Below are positions 8,421-18,081 of a stretch of DNA of 64,000 bases, in pieces. Each line of letters opens with the position of its first letter. Within the stretch, counting starts at the first letter, position 1. The DNA is from Candidatus Planktophila lacus (GTDB lineage Bacteria; Actinomycetota; Actinomycetes; Nanopelagicales; Nanopelagicaceae). A program made the position numbers and the translations under genes. The notes below the pieces were generated by a model. It was given only the letters and a program-made list of their open reading frames with translations. It made no database searches and was not told where the DNA came from. The stretch is taken from NCBI RefSeq assembly GCF_002288325.1, contig NZ_CP016780.1, positions 496,001-560,000 on the forward strand, in the 5' to 3' direction.

Positions 8421-9338
8421 ATGAGTGAATTCCGTTCGGGCTTTGTCGCAATTGTCGGCCGCCCTAACACCGGAAAATCAACTCTCATCAACGCACTTGT
8501 CGGTAGCAAGATCGCGATAACTTCACCGCATCCCAACACCACGCGCCATGCGATCCGTGGCATCGTAAACCAACCAACTTTTCAAGCAGTGCTGGTTGAT
8601 ACCCCAGGTATCCATAAGCCAAAGACTCTGCTCGGCCATCGCCTAAATGCAGTTGTCGGCGAGAGCATGGATTCAGTAGATATCGTTTTGATGTGCCTGC
8701 CAGCAGATGAAACTTCTGGGGGAGGAGATGTATTTCTTGCCCAAGAGATTGCTAAACACCCGCGCGCTAAGAAATTCGCACTAGTTACTAAGACAGATTT
8801 AATCTCTAAGGAGAAATTGGCCCTGCGTCTAGCCGGAATCAACGATCTCGCTAAGGGATTTACATGGGATGAGATCGTTCCGATCTCTGCAGCGATACAT
8901 TCACAGATCGATTTATTAGCTGAGTTAATTGGTAAAAGCCTGCCGGTTGGCCCAGCCTTCTATCCCGAAGGAATGAAGAGCGATCAAGATCAGCAGCAGT
9001 TGATCTGCGAGTTAATTCGCGAAGCTGCCATGCGCGATGCCCGTGAAGAACTTCCACACTCGATTATGGTGACAATCGATGAGATGTCAGAGCGCGATGA
9101 AAAAGGCTCACGACCATTCTTTGATATTCACGCAACTATCCACGTGGAACGCGATTCACAGACCGGAATCATCTTGGGCCATAAAGGCGAGAGATTGAAA
9201 GATATTGGAATGCGTGCACGTGCAGATATCGAACGCGAACTTAACGCGCGAATCTTCTTAGGGCTACATGTAAAGGTATCTAAAGAATGGCAGCGCGATC
9301 CTAAGTTGCTGCAGCGTTTGGGATTTGGCGAAAACTAA
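8421..9338 (+). CDS. era: GTPase Era
   Basis: Era is an essential GTPase that binds the 3' end of 16S rRNA during 30S maturation. G-motifs are intact: G1 GRPNTGKS (13-20), the switch region around HPNTTRHAIRG, G3 DTPG (60-63) and G4 TKTD (123-126). The C-terminal KH domain contains the ILGHKGERLKDIGMRARADIE segment. The length of 305 residues is normal. Its 3' end overlaps a convergent transporter gene by 4 bp. Confidence 0.96.
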   Translation: MSEFRSGFVAIVGRPNTGKSTLINALVGSKIAITSPHPNTTRHAIRGIVNQPTFQAVLVDTPGIHKPKTLLGHRLNAVVGESMDSVDIVLMCLPADETSGGGDVFLAQEIAKHPRAKKFALVTKTDLISKEKLALRLAGINDLAKGFTWDEIVPISAAIHSQIDLLAELIGKSLPVGPAFYPEGMKSDQDQQQLICELIREAAMRDAREELPHSIMVTIDEMSERDEKGSRPFFDIHATIHVERDSQTGIILGHKGERLKDIGMRARADIERELNARIFLGLHVKVSKEWQRDPKLLQRLGFGEN

Positions 9339-10204
9339 GCGCTTGTTCTGCGGCTTGCTAAATATGAGCCGATCAAAACCAGAGGTAGTCCAACAATAAT
9401 TCCAACGGTTAGCGGTTCATTTAAAATAATTACGCCAAGAACCACTGCAAAAGCGGTATTCATATAAGTAACCAGCGATGCGCGGGTAGGCCCGATCTCA
9501 GCCATCACTGTGAAGAAGACAGCAAATGCGATTCCGGTAGATAAGACTCCGAGTGCGATCAGCGAATAAATCGCCTCATTGCTTATTGCGTGATCTGGCC
9601 AGAAGAAGAGCGCTGGTGCATAAAAGACTGCAGTAATCACCATGGCGATACCGTTGATCGCAATGCCCGATCCATCAGGCATCTTGCGCGTAATGTAGAT
9701 AACGGCAAAGGCGTAACCGATAGATGCGGCGATGACCATCAAGATTGATAGCGGATCAGATGAACCGGTGATGCTCTCAATACCGACAAGTAAGAAGACG
9801 CCGAGAAAACCGATAGCGATTCCGAACAAGCGCTTTGGTTGCCAGACAGATTTATCACCGTAGCGAGATGCAATTAGCGTCGAAAAGATAGGTACTGAGG
9901 AAACGAGCAAACCAGCTAGCCCAGATGAGATCTTCTGCTCTGCTGTTCCGATCAGAATCCACGGACCAACCATTTCAAAGAGGGCATAGACGGCTATGAA
10001 GCGCCAATGCTTAATCGCGGAAAAGAAAGTTTTGTCGTAGATCGCAATTGGAATCAGAACTAGCGCTCCGATAAATACACGACCGAAGACGACGATGGCG
10101 GGAGTGAATCCGTCTTGCGGATCAACTGCGACCTTAATAAATAAATACGGGATACCCCAAAGAAAGCCAGCCAAGATAAAGAGGATCAAATTACGGCGCG
10201 ACAT
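9335..10204 (-). CDS. EamA/DMT-superfamily transporter
   Basis: This 289-residue protein has about ten hydrophobic segments arranged as two EamA repeats, the layout of drug/metabolite exporters. Typical elements are the N-terminal FLWGIPYLFIKVAV and the repeat boundary near residue 150 (VMVIAASIGYAFAVIYITRK). The substrate cannot be read from sequence; family members export amino acids, nucleosides or other metabolites. It stands between the convergent era and the same-strand glgM. A second, distinct EamA protein is encoded at 19111-19971. Confidence 0.85.
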   Translation of the reverse strand: MSRRNLILFILAGFLWGIPYLFIKVAVDPQDGFTPAIVVFGRVFIGALVLIPIAIYDKTFFSAIKHWRFIAVYALFEMVGPWILIGTAEQKISSGLAGLLVSSVPIFSTLIASRYGDKSVWQPKRLFGIAIGFLGVFLLVGIESITGSSDPLSILMVIAASIGYAFAVIYITRKMPDGSGIAINGIAMVITAVFYAPALFFWPDHAISNEAIYSLIALGVLSTGIAFAVFFTVMAEIGPTRASLVTYMNTAFAVVLGVIILNEPLTVGIIVGLPLVLIGSYLASRRTSA

Positions 10205-10240
10205 GAGTCGGGGTGCTCCAGTGCTAGAAAGTGTTTTTAA

Positions 10241-11407
10241 TTAACGCAGCACGCTGCGATAGAGCGCAATAGTAGCCTGTGCAACGGCATCCCAGCCAAA
10301 GTGTGTTGTGGCGCGTTCGCGACCTGCGTTTCCATAACGCTTAAGTAGTTCTGGATCTGCCAATAAACGAGTAATCGCTTGCGATAAATCACGCTCAAAT
10401 TTGGCGTGATCTTCGGTGTAATCAACTAATTCACCAGTTTTTTGATGATCGACAACTTCTGGAATGCCACCAACCCGCGATGCCAGAACCGCGGTTTGGC
10501 ATCCCATCGCCTCTAAGTTAACGATTCCGAGTGGTTCATAAATTGAGGGACATAAGAAGAGTTCGGCTTGAGTTAATACAGCCGTTAACTCATCGTGCGG
10601 CAACATATCTTTGATCCACCAGATGTTGTTGCGAGTTTTCTGTAGTTCAGCAATTAGATCAGCAACTTCTGCGCCAATACCTGGTTCATCAGGGCTTCCG
10701 GCACAGAGCACCAAACCATATTCGGCAGGTACTGATTTCCAGGCGCGCAATAAATGGGCCAAACCTTTTTGTCTTGTTATGCGGCCAACAAATGTGGCGT
10801 AAGGACCAGTGATTCCATACTTTGCCAAAATAGATGGATCAGGATTTGGCGCAAACTTTGCAACGTCTACGCCATTGCGAATGGTGTGAACTTTACTTGG
10901 ATCAACGCTTGGATAGGCGCTTAATACATCAGCGCGCATTCCATCGCTGACTGAGATAATTGCTGCCGCGCTTTCGTAAGCTGTCTTTTCCGCCCAAGAA
11001 GAAATCTGGTAACCACCACCGAGTTGTTCGGCTTTCCATGGGCGCAGGGGTTCAAGTGAATGCGCGCTAACAATGTGGGGGATTCCGTAAAGCAGTGATG
11101 CGGTATGTCCTGCCATATTTGCATACCAAGTGTGTGAATGTACGAGCTGCACGTTCTCAAGATTTGTTGCGATTGCCAGGTCTGTTGCGATCGCTTGAAG
11201 CGCAGGATTTGCAGTTGTGAAACCGCTGGGAACGTCATATCCAAAAGCGCCATCGCTGCGTTCTCCACCAAAGCAATGGACATCAACCTCAACACCGCTT
11301 ATGGATCTAAGAGCCTGCGTCAATTGGAAGACATGGACACCGGCTCCGCCATAGACCTGAGGTGGCCATTCTTTGGTGACTATGCCGACTTTGAGATCGC
11401 TGTTCAT
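10241..11407 (-). CDS. glgM: Glycogen synthase, Corynebacterium type (GT4; GlgM/GlgA)
   Basis: This is a GT-B fold glycosyltransferase of 388 residues. The N-terminal KEWPPQVYGGAGVHVFQL motif binds the sugar nucleotide and acceptor. FVGRITRQKGLAHLL starts the C-terminal domain, and the ExxxxxE segment SIYEPLGIVNLEAM is the nucleotide-sugar site. In actinobacteria this subfamily uses ADP-glucose to extend alpha-1,4-glucan or to make maltose 1-phosphate; sequence alone does not decide between them. It is divergent from glgC, which supplies the ADP-glucose, with 71 bp between the starts. Confidence 0.9.
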   Translation of the reverse strand: MNSDLKVGIVTKEWPPQVYGGAGVHVFQLTQALRSISGVEVDVHCFGGERSDGAFGYDVPSGFTTANPALQAIATDLAIATNLENVQLVHSHTWYANMAGHTASLLYGIPHIVSAHSLEPLRPWKAEQLGGGYQISSWAEKTAYESAAAIISVSDGMRADVLSAYPSVDPSKVHTIRNGVDVAKFAPNPDPSILAKYGITGPYATFVGRITRQKGLAHLLRAWKSVPAEYGLVLCAGSPDEPGIGAEVADLIAELQKTRNNIWWIKDMLPHDELTAVLTQAELFLCPSIYEPLGIVNLEAMGCQTAVLASRVGGIPEVVDHQKTGELVDYTEDHAKFERDLSQAITRLLADPELLKRYGNAGRERATTHFGWDAVAQATIALYRSVLR

Positions 11408-11478
11408 ACATCAGAGCCTAAACCAACTTGTCGCAATTTCTACTGTCGCGTTGGAAGTAACGCGAGTAGATTTAATCC
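11408..11478. promoter_or_regulatory. Divergent glgM/glgC promoter region
   Basis: These 71 bp hold the start regions of both glycogen genes, so joint regulation of ADP-glucose synthesis and use is likely. I cannot assign promoter boxes with confidence. Confidence 0.4.
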
Positions 11479-12702
11479 ATGAAGCGGAGAGAGCGACCAC
11501 TAGGAATTGTCCTGGCAGGTGGCGAAGGCAAGCGTTTAATGCCGCTGACCGCAGATCGCGCTAAACCTGCAGTGCCATTCGGTGGCTCCTACCGATTAGT
11601 GGATTTTGTACTATCCAATTTAGTAAATGCCGAGATGCGCAAGATCGCTGTTCTGACTCAATACAAATCTCACTCTCTCGACCGCCACATAACAACTACT
11701 TGGCGCATGAGCACTTTGACTGGCAATTACATAACGCCAGTTCCTGCACAACAACGCCTTGGACCTCGTTGGTACACCGGCAGCGCAGATGCAATCTTGC
11801 AGAACTTCAATTTAATTCACGATGAAAATCCAAACCATGTTCTTGTCTTTGGTGCGGACCACGTCTATCGCATGGATCCAGACCAGATGTTTGAGGCGCA
11901 TATCGAATCTGGTGCGGGTGTAACTATCGCCGCTATCCGTATGCCGCGCGCTGAAGCGCACGACTTTGGTGTAATTGAATTAGCTGACGATGGAATCTCA
12001 ATTAAAGCATTCCACGAAAAGCCATCGGACCCACCTGCCATGCCAGGTCACCCTGATCTATGTTTAGTTTCAATGGGAAATTACATCTTCCGCCGCGATG
12101 TTATGGAAGAAGCGTTAATTCTGGATTCTGAAGATCTAGAAAGTCGCCATGATCTGGGCGGAAACATAATTCCGATGCTCACCGCCAATGGCAGTGCAAA
12201 GGTTTATGACTTTGCAAATAACGTAGTGCCGGGTGAAACTGAACGCGATAAAGGTTACTGGCGTGATGTGGGTTCAATCGATGCTTATTACGATGCTCAT
12301 ATGGATCTAGTCTCGATCCATCCAATTTTTAATCTCTACAACCGCGAATGGCCTCTGCTCACCAATCCACCATCACTTCCACCTGCAAAATTTAGCGAAG
12401 GTGGTATCGCTCAGGATTCAATCGTTGGTGCAGGTTCCATCATCGCTGGCGGCCATGTAAACCGCACTGTTATCTCTCATGATGTACATGTCGGAGCCGG
12501 CGCATTTGTAGATGGATCCGTGCTTATGCCATCGGTAAAGATCGGTGACAAGGCGGTTATCCGCAGTGCAATCTTGGATAAGAATGTAGTTGTTGAACCA
12601 GGTGCGCAGATCGGCGTTGATTTAGAGCGTGATCGTGCTCGATTTACCGTATCGGATGCCGGAATCGTAATTGTCGGTAAGGGCGTACGAGTTACCCCTT
12701 AG
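11479..12702 (+). CDS. glgC: Glucose-1-phosphate adenylyltransferase
   Basis: GlgC makes ADP-glucose from glucose 1-phosphate and ATP, the committed step of bacterial glycogen synthesis. The N-terminal nucleotidyltransferase motif [24 protein letters not shown] (start and end shown by AGGEGKRL and KPAVPFGG) is intact. HYRMDPDQM-type [11 protein letters not shown] and the substrate loop FHEKPSDP follow. The C-terminal left-handed beta helix is visible as hexapeptide repeats ([20 protein letters not shown]). At 407 residues it is full length. Only glgM accompanies it; branching enzyme and debranching genes are not in this window. Confidence 0.96.
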   Translation: MKRRERPLGIVLAGGEGKRLMPLTADRAKPAVPFGGSYRLVDFVLSNLVNAEMRKIAVLTQYKSHSLDRHITTTWRMSTLTGNYITPVPAQQRLGPRWYTGSADAILQNFNLIHDENPNHVLVFGADHVYRMDPDQMFEAHIESGAGVTIAAIRMPRAEAHDFGVIELADDGISIKAFHEKPSDPPAMPGHPDLCLVSMGNYIFRRDVMEEALILDSEDLESRHDLGGNIIPMLTANGSAKVYDFANNVVPGETERDKGYWRDVGSIDAYYDAHMDLVSIHPIFNLYNREWPLLTNPPSLPPAKFSEGGIAQDSIVGAGSIIAGGHVNRTVISHDVHVGAGAFVDGSVLMPSVKIGDKAVIRSAILDKNVVVEPGAQIGVDLERDRARFTVSDAGIVIVGKGVRVTP

Positions 12703-13632
12703 TTATTTTTTGGTTCGCTCTGCAATTTCTTGAGCTGCAAAATCAAGTGCCAGATGTGAAGAAGGCGTTGCTGCAACGTTTGCAAAGAAGCCGTGGATCA
12801 TTCCCGGAAATTCCTTGTAGATAAATTCTGCGCCGTCGTTTTCTAACTTGGCACAGTAATTCTCAGAGTCACTTACCAATGGATCGTATTGCGCGGTGAT
12901 CACTATTGATGGGGCAACTCCTGCAAGAGACTTTGCGCGTATCGGTGCCGCGTATGGATTGTTATCGTGTTGGTTTCCTTGTAGATACTGATCCCAGAAC
13001 CATTGCATCGCTTGCGTTGTTAAGCCGTAATCCGTTGCCGCCTCGATATAGGACTTTGTTGTGAAATCGCGATCCAGGCAAGGATAAACAAGTAATTGAT
13101 AAGTTAGCGCCACGTTTTCATCACGCGCCTTTAAGGCAACAGCGGCAGCGAGATTTCCGCCAGCGCTATCTCCGCCAACGCCAACGCGATTCGGATCAAT
13201 ACCAATCTCCTGGGCGTGCGCTTTAACCCAGAGAAGTCCTGCATAACAATCATCAAAGGGCGCCGGAAATGGATGCTCTGGCGCTTTCTGGTAATTAACG
13301 CTGATAATTACCGAACCACTTTGATTTGCTAAGCGGTGCAGCGCTGCATCATAGATATCTAGAAAATTTAATACCCAACCGCCGCCATGGAAGAAGACCA
13401 TGGCAGGGGCGTTCTGATCTTGGTTTGGGCGATAGATCCGTATTGGCAGATCTGCAGTTGGGCCAGGAATAAAGCGATTTGTCACGGAGAGAATTGGTTC
13501 TGGAACGCCTGCAAATGCAACGCGGCCTTGCGTCATTTCGCGAATAACTGCAACAGGTGCTTCCCAAACCTGCGGTAGCCCTGCAGCTTTTTGCTCCGCT
13601 AATTGCTTAACAATCTCTGGGGCTAATGTCAT
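12703..13632 (-). CDS. Alpha/beta hydrolase of the hormone-sensitive-lipase family (Aes-like esterase)
   Basis: The HSL-family oxyanion-hole motif HGGGW (residues 82-86) and the nucleophile elbow GDSAGG (Ser156) are both present. A late Asp in TAQYDPLVSD and His in GMIHGFF complete the triad. It probably hydrolyses short-chain carboxylic esters. I use the ATG at 13632 (MTLAPEIVKQL) because a longer reading frame would run into xylB, and a GGAG lies about 11 bp upstream of this ATG. It abuts xylB on the same strand with 7 bp between, so the two may be cotranscribed. No functional link is evident. Confidence 0.85.
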   Translation of the reverse strand: MTLAPEIVKQLAEQKAAGLPQVWEAPVAVIREMTQGRVAFAGVPEPILSVTNRFIPGPTADLPIRIYRPNQDQNAPAMVFFHGGGWVLNFLDIYDAALHRLANQSGSVIISVNYQKAPEHPFPAPFDDCYAGLLWVKAHAQEIGIDPNRVGVGGDSAGGNLAAAVALKARDENVALTYQLLVYPCLDRDFTTKSYIEAATDYGLTTQAMQWFWDQYLQGNQHDNNPYAAPIRAKSLAGVAPSIVITAQYDPLVSDSENYCAKLENDGAEFIYKEFPGMIHGFFANVAATPSSHLALDFAAQEIAERTKK

Positions 13633-13639
13633 GACTTTA

Positions 13640-15064
13640 TTAACTCCAATTCTCAGTGCAATCGCGCAACGTGCGATATCGCTCAACTACATCTGGTGTT
13701 GCAGTCGCAGATACTTTTTCAATCTTTCCAAGATCCCAAATAGGTGCGCTATCTCCACCAAGTAAGGCCCAAGCTGCTTGGCGGGCTGCGCCATTTGCTA
13801 CATATTCTCCCGCTGGCGGAACAAGGACTTCTCGACCGAATAACGCCGCCGCAATTTGCGAAACCGCAGGGTTTTTCGCAGCGCCGCCAATCAAGATAAT
13901 CCGTTTTACATTTACGCCTAACTTCTCCAGCGCATCAACGGCATCAACTAAACCGCAGAGCATTCCTTCAACCATCGCGCGGGCGATATCTGCCGCATTT
14001 GAGTTATTTAGATTCATTCCGCCGAATACACCTGTTGCATGTGGTCGGTTAGGAGTTCGCTCACCTTCGAAGTAAGGAAGCAGTGAAAGTCCATTGGCAC
14101 CTGGCTTGGCGGTCAAGGCAAGTGCTCCAACTTCATCATGTGTTTTTCCAAGGATGCGAGTTGCTGCATCCAAGATGCGTGCTGCATTTAAGGTGCAGAC
14201 AAGTGGCAAGAAACGACCAGTTGCATCAGCAAAGCCGGCAACTTGGCCAGATGCATCATGGGTTGGTGTCTCAGAGACTGCAAAGGCGGTGCCACTCGTT
14301 CCGAGTGATACGACAACATCTCCGGCTTGGGCCTGAATACCAAGTGCAGCGGCTGCGTTATCGCCTGCGCCTGGTGCAATTGGAATTCCAGATGGAGTTG
14401 TTCCGCCAAATTGCGCTGGTGAAATTATCTTAGGTAGATGTATTTCGCGATCAGTGCGTAGCACCTTTGCCAAAATATCGCGGCGATATTGCGAAGTTGT
14501 TGGATCGAAGTAACCAGTGCCCGATGCTTCGCTGCGATCTGAGAAAAGTTTTCCGAAATCTAGAGCCTCACCTTTAGCGTGCTGTATTTGCCAAGATAAC
14601 CAGTCGTGGGGGAGAGCAACGCCTGCAACCTTTGCCGCGTTATCTTTCTCAGAATCTGCCAGCCAACGTAATTTTGTGGCGGTAAATGATGCAACCAATA
14701 CCGAACCAATTTGTTTGGCGGTTTCTGCATTGCCGCCGAGTTCTTTATTCAGCGCAGTTGCGGCATCTGCAGAGCGAGTGTCATTCCAAAGAAGTGCATC
14801 ACGAATTACTTTGCCTTGCGCATCTAGTGCAACCATTCCATGTTGCTGTCCACCGATTGAGATTGCTTCCACGCCATCTAGGCCACCAGCTGCAGCAATA
14901 GCGGTATCTAAGGCGCTGACCCAGTGTTCAGGATTTACTTCAGTGCCATCAGGGTGAGTAGCGCGGCCTTCTCGGACTAACTCGCCGGTAACGCCATCGC
15001 GGATGACGACCTTGCAAGATTGAGTAGATGAATCCACGCCCGCGATGAGTTTTTGGTTAGCCAT
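13640..15064 (-). CDS. xylB: Xylulokinase (FGGY family)
   Basis: XylB phosphorylates D-xylulose to xylulose 5-phosphate for the pentose phosphate pathway. The 474-residue protein has the FGGY phosphate motif AGVDSSTQSCKVVI, the GGQQHGMV sugar-binding motif, LLWNDTRS, the SLGTSGTAF nucleotide motif and the adenosine motif ILIGGAAKNPAVSQ. Xylose isomerase and a xylose transporter are not adjacent, so the sugar source is unclear. It is divergent from the phosphofructokinase gene. Confidence 0.92.
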   Translation of the reverse strand: MANQKLIAGVDSSTQSCKVVIRDGVTGELVREGRATHPDGTEVNPEHWVSALDTAIAAAGGLDGVEAISIGGQQHGMVALDAQGKVIRDALLWNDTRSADAATALNKELGGNAETAKQIGSVLVASFTATKLRWLADSEKDNAAKVAGVALPHDWLSWQIQHAKGEALDFGKLFSDRSEASGTGYFDPTTSQYRRDILAKVLRTDREIHLPKIISPAQFGGTTPSGIPIAPGAGDNAAAALGIQAQAGDVVVSLGTSGTAFAVSETPTHDASGQVAGFADATGRFLPLVCTLNAARILDAATRILGKTHDEVGALALTAKPGANGLSLLPYFEGERTPNRPHATGVFGGMNLNNSNAADIARAMVEGMLCGLVDAVDALEKLGVNVKRIILIGGAAKNPAVSQIAAALFGREVLVPPAGEYVANGAARQAAWALLGGDSAPIWDLGKIEKVSATATPDVVERYRTLRDCTENWS

Positions 15065-15162
15065 GGGTAGAGGTTAGACTGTGCCTGTCAACGTTGACCA
15101 CTTATTCTCAAGTCTAAAATTCATTTTGGCTTAGATTTATAATTTTTTGAACTGGAGTTTTC
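15065..15162. promoter_or_regulatory. Divergent xylB/pfk promoter region
   Basis: This 98-bp AT-rich spacer lies between divergent starts. A perfect TATAAT at 15138-15143 on the plus strand lies 19 bp before the pfk ATG, but no matching -35 box is obvious. A GGAG at 15154-15157 is the likely ribosome site for pfk. Confidence 0.45.
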
Positions 15163-16188
15163 ATGCGTATTGGCGTCCTTACAGGTGGCGGAGATTGCCC
15201 TGGTCTTAATGCGGTTATCCGCGCAGTAGTTCGTAAAGGTGTAAAGGAATACGGCCACGAGTTTGTTGGCTTCCGTGATGGCTGGAAAGGCCCACTCGAG
15301 AACTACACAATGGAGCTCAACCTTGAGACAACCCGCGGCATCTTGCCTCGCGGCGGAACTATTCTCGGTTCATCTCGTACCAACCCATTTAAAATTGAAA
15401 ATGGCGTAGAACGCATCAAGCAGAACCTCGCTGATCAAGGCATCGATGCACTTATCGCAATTGGTGGCGAAGATACTCTCGGCGTTGCCACAAAGTTAGA
15501 TGCACTTGGCGTAAAGGTAATCGGCGTTCCAAAGACGATCGATAACGACCTTAACAACACCGATTACACATTTGGTTTCGACACATCTGTAAACATTGCA
15601 GTTGAAGCGATCGATCGCCTTCACACGACTGCTGAATCACATCACCGCGCACTTATCGTTGAAGTTATGGGCCGCCATGCTGGTTGGATCGCACTTCACT
15701 CAGGTATCGCAGGTGGAGCCGCTTGTATCTTGATCCCAGAAGTTAAATTCTCTGTAGATAAGGTCTGTGAATGGGTCGAGTCACGCTTTAAGAGCAGCTA
15801 TGCACCAATCATCGTTATCGCTGAAGGTGCGATTCCTCAAGATGGCGACATGATCACTAAGGATTCAGAGCTCGATGCTTTCGGTCACGTAAAGCTTTCT
15901 GGAATTGGCGAATGGCTTGCTAAGCAGATCGAAACCAAGACCGGCAAAGAGGCACGTACATCTGTACTCGGCCACATCCAACGTGGTGGAACGCCAACTG
16001 CCTTTGACCGCGTTCTTGCTACACGTTTTGGTTTGCAGGCGATCACCGCTGCATCTGAAGGCGACTGGGGCAAGATGGTTGCACTTCACGGAACAGATAT
16101 CGTCCGCGTTCCGCTTGCAACAGCGACTGAGAAGCTCAAAACTGTTCCAATCGAGCGTTACAAGGAGTCAGAGATCTTCTTCGGATAA
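15163..16188 (+). CDS. pfkA: 6-phosphofructokinase, predicted pyrophosphate-dependent
   Basis: This 341-residue enzyme phosphorylates fructose 6-phosphate in glycolysis. The fold is the group III PfkA type (GGGDCPGLNAVIRAVV at the start, EVMGRHAGWIA, the catalytic PKTIDND). The two positions that set the phosphoryl donor happen to number exactly as in E. coli PfkA. Here they are Asp104 (in GGEDTLG) and Lys124 (in GVPKTIDND), where ATP enzymes such as E. coli have Gly104 and Gly124. Asp104 with Lys124 is the known pyrophosphate-dependent pattern, as in Amycolatopsis methanolica. The donor assignment is therefore well supported but not proven. Confidence 0.92.
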   Translation: MRIGVLTGGGDCPGLNAVIRAVVRKGVKEYGHEFVGFRDGWKGPLENYTMELNLETTRGILPRGGTILGSSRTNPFKIENGVERIKQNLADQGIDALIAIGGEDTLGVATKLDALGVKVIGVPKTIDNDLNNTDYTFGFDTSVNIAVEAIDRLHTTAESHHRALIVEVMGRHAGWIALHSGIAGGAACILIPEVKFSVDKVCEWVESRFKSSYAPIIVIAEGAIPQDGDMITKDSELDAFGHVKLSGIGEWLAKQIETKTGKEARTSVLGHIQRGGTPTAFDRVLATRFGLQAITAASEGDWGKMVALHGTDIVRVPLATATEKLKTVPIERYKESEIFFG

Positions 16189-16229
16189 TTCTCACCCGAG
16201 AAACAATCTGAGCAAACTACTCTTTAACC

Positions 16230-17576
16230 ATGATGAATTCACTAGATACCCTCTTCACCCCTGGACTCGTTGCGGCGCAACAACCGCAGTGGCCAGGTGG
16301 TGTTGATGGCGCTCCAGTGAAATCCGCAGTTGCCCAACTGAAATCTTTTCCACCGCTGGTTTTTGCCGGTGAGTGCGATGACCTAAAGGCGAAGATTGCT
16401 GAAGCAGCTGCAGGGCGCGCATTCTGGTTACAAGGCGGAGATTGCGCTGAGACATTTGCAGCCGCAACTGCAGATTCAATTCGCAATCGCATCAAGACTA
16501 TTTTGCAGATGGCCGCTGTTTTGCAGTACTACTCAAGCCTGCCAGTTGTAAAAGTTGGTCGTATGGCGGGGCAGTTTGCAAAGCCGCGTTCAAATGATTT
16601 TGAAACCCGCGGAGATGTAACCCTTCCTGCCTACCGCGGAGATGCTGTCAACGATCTCGAGTTTAATGAAGCATCTCGTACGCCAGATCCAGATCGCATG
16701 GTTCGCGTTTACAACACATCTGCCGCAACTCTTAACTTAGTTCGCGCCTTTACCCAAGGCGGATTTGCAGATCTGCGCCAAGTTCACGAATGGAACAAGG
16801 GCTTTATCCGCGATTCATCTGTTGGCGATCGCTACGAACAAATGGCGCGCGAGATCGGTCGCGCACTTGACTTTATGAAATCAGCAGGCGTCGACCCTGA
16901 TTCATTTAAATCTGTTGATTTCTACTCCAGCCACGAAGCGTTGATCATGGAGTACGAGAAGGCGTTGACGCGCATCGATTCACGCACTCAACTTCCTTAC
17001 GATGTTTCAGCACACTTCTTATGGATCGGCGAACGCACGCGTCAACTAGATGGCGCACATATTGATTTTGCAGCCAAGGTACGCAACCCAATCGGTGTAA
17101 AGCTCGGACCTAAGTCAACGGTTGATGATGCACTTGCCTTGATCGATCGCCTTGATCCAAATCGCGAGCCAGGTCGACTCACATTCATTACTCGCATGGG
17201 CGCAGGAAAGATCCGCGAAGCACTCCCTGCGTTAGTTGATGGCGTTACGAAATCTGGCGCACAAGTACTTTGGGTCTGCGATCCAATGCACGGTAATACC
17301 TTTGAGGCAGCAACTGGTTACAAGACCCGTCGCTTTGATGATGTTATGGATGAAGTTAAGGGATTCTTTGAAGTTCATAAGAGCCTTGGCACACATCCAG
17401 GCGGAATCCATATCGAGCTAACTGGTGATGATGTCACTGAGTGCCTCGGTGGCGGTGAGCAGATCTCTGAAACTGATTTAGCTACCCGCTACGAAAGCGC
17501 CTGCGATCCACGCCTTAACCACTCGCAGTCCCTGGAACTTGCCTTTTTAGTTGCTGAAATGTTGCGCGATCGCTAA
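16230..17576 (+). CDS. aroG: Class II 3-deoxy-7-phosphoheptulonate (DAHP) synthase
   Basis: The enzyme condenses phosphoenolpyruvate and erythrose 4-phosphate, the first step of the shikimate pathway. At 448 residues it is the plant/actinobacterial class II type. Signatures include FWLQGGDCAETF, KVGRMAGQFAKPRS, FYSSHEALIMEYE, IGERTRQLDGAHIDF, NPIGVKLGP and CDPMHGN. MtAroG-like enzymes form a complex with AroQ chorismate mutase; no aroQ is nearby. Two consecutive ATG codons open the frame. It follows pfk at 41 bp, so the two may share a transcript. Confidence 0.95.
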   Translation: MMNSLDTLFTPGLVAAQQPQWPGGVDGAPVKSAVAQLKSFPPLVFAGECDDLKAKIAEAAAGRAFWLQGGDCAETFAAATADSIRNRIKTILQMAAVLQYYSSLPVVKVGRMAGQFAKPRSNDFETRGDVTLPAYRGDAVNDLEFNEASRTPDPDRMVRVYNTSAATLNLVRAFTQGGFADLRQVHEWNKGFIRDSSVGDRYEQMAREIGRALDFMKSAGVDPDSFKSVDFYSSHEALIMEYEKALTRIDSRTQLPYDVSAHFLWIGERTRQLDGAHIDFAAKVRNPIGVKLGPKSTVDDALALIDRLDPNREPGRLTFITRMGAGKIREALPALVDGVTKSGAQVLWVCDPMHGNTFEAATGYKTRRFDDVMDEVKGFFEVHKSLGTHPGGIHIELTGDDVTECLGGGEQISETDLATRYESACDPRLNHSQSLELAFLVAEMLRDR

Positions 17577-17586
17577 TTTAGCGGAC

Positions 17587-18081
17587 GTGGCACTTCAGAT
17601 TTCGCAATACAAATCTCCTATCGGGGTTCTAAATCTAATTGCTGACGATCAAATTCTTCTTGGGCTAAACCTTTCTAATGTGAAGGCCCTTAAAGATGGC
17701 CTTTCGCAGGAAGATTACGAAAAGGGCTTCAAGGAAGTTTCAAAAATTCCTGTCATCACAGACTTATTAGGCGATTACTTTGCCGGCGACATAGATGCGA
17801 TCAATGGAATATCAGTCCGCCAACCTGGTGCGCCATTTTCACAGGCAGCGTGGAAAGCGATGCGCAAAGTTAAGGGTGGCAAAGTTCTTTCTTACGCTGA
17901 TTTAGCAGATAACGCTGGATCGCCAGCTGCGGTGCGTGCAGCGGGCTCTGCATGTGCCAAGAATGCAATTGCACTCGTTGTGCCATGTCATCGAATAGTA
18001 AAAACTGGGGGAGCCCTCGGAAATTACGCGTATGGGCTAAGTAAGAAAGAGTGGCTATTACGCCACGAGAACGCGCTTTAA
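17587..18081 (+). CDS. ogt: Methylated-DNA-protein cysteine S-methyltransferase
   Basis: This suicide repair protein moves alkyl groups from O6-alkylguanine to its own cysteine. The active-site motif VPCHRIV contains Cys134, counted from the GTG at 17587. The upstream helix-turn-helix region VLSYADLADNAGSPAAVRAAGSA and the C-terminal YGLSKKEWLLRHE are family hallmarks. The GTG is preferred because an upstream ATG lies inside the DAHP synthase gene; no strong ribosome site precedes it. Its last 24 bases overlap the convergent threonine aldolase gene. Confidence 0.9.
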   Translation: MALQISQYKSPIGVLNLIADDQILLGLNLSNVKALKDGLSQEDYEKGFKEVSKIPVITDLLGDYFAGDIDAINGISVRQPGAPFSQAAWKAMRKVKGGKVLSYADLADNAGSPAAVRAAGSACAKNAIALVVPCHRIVKTGGALGNYAYGLSKKEWLLRHENAL

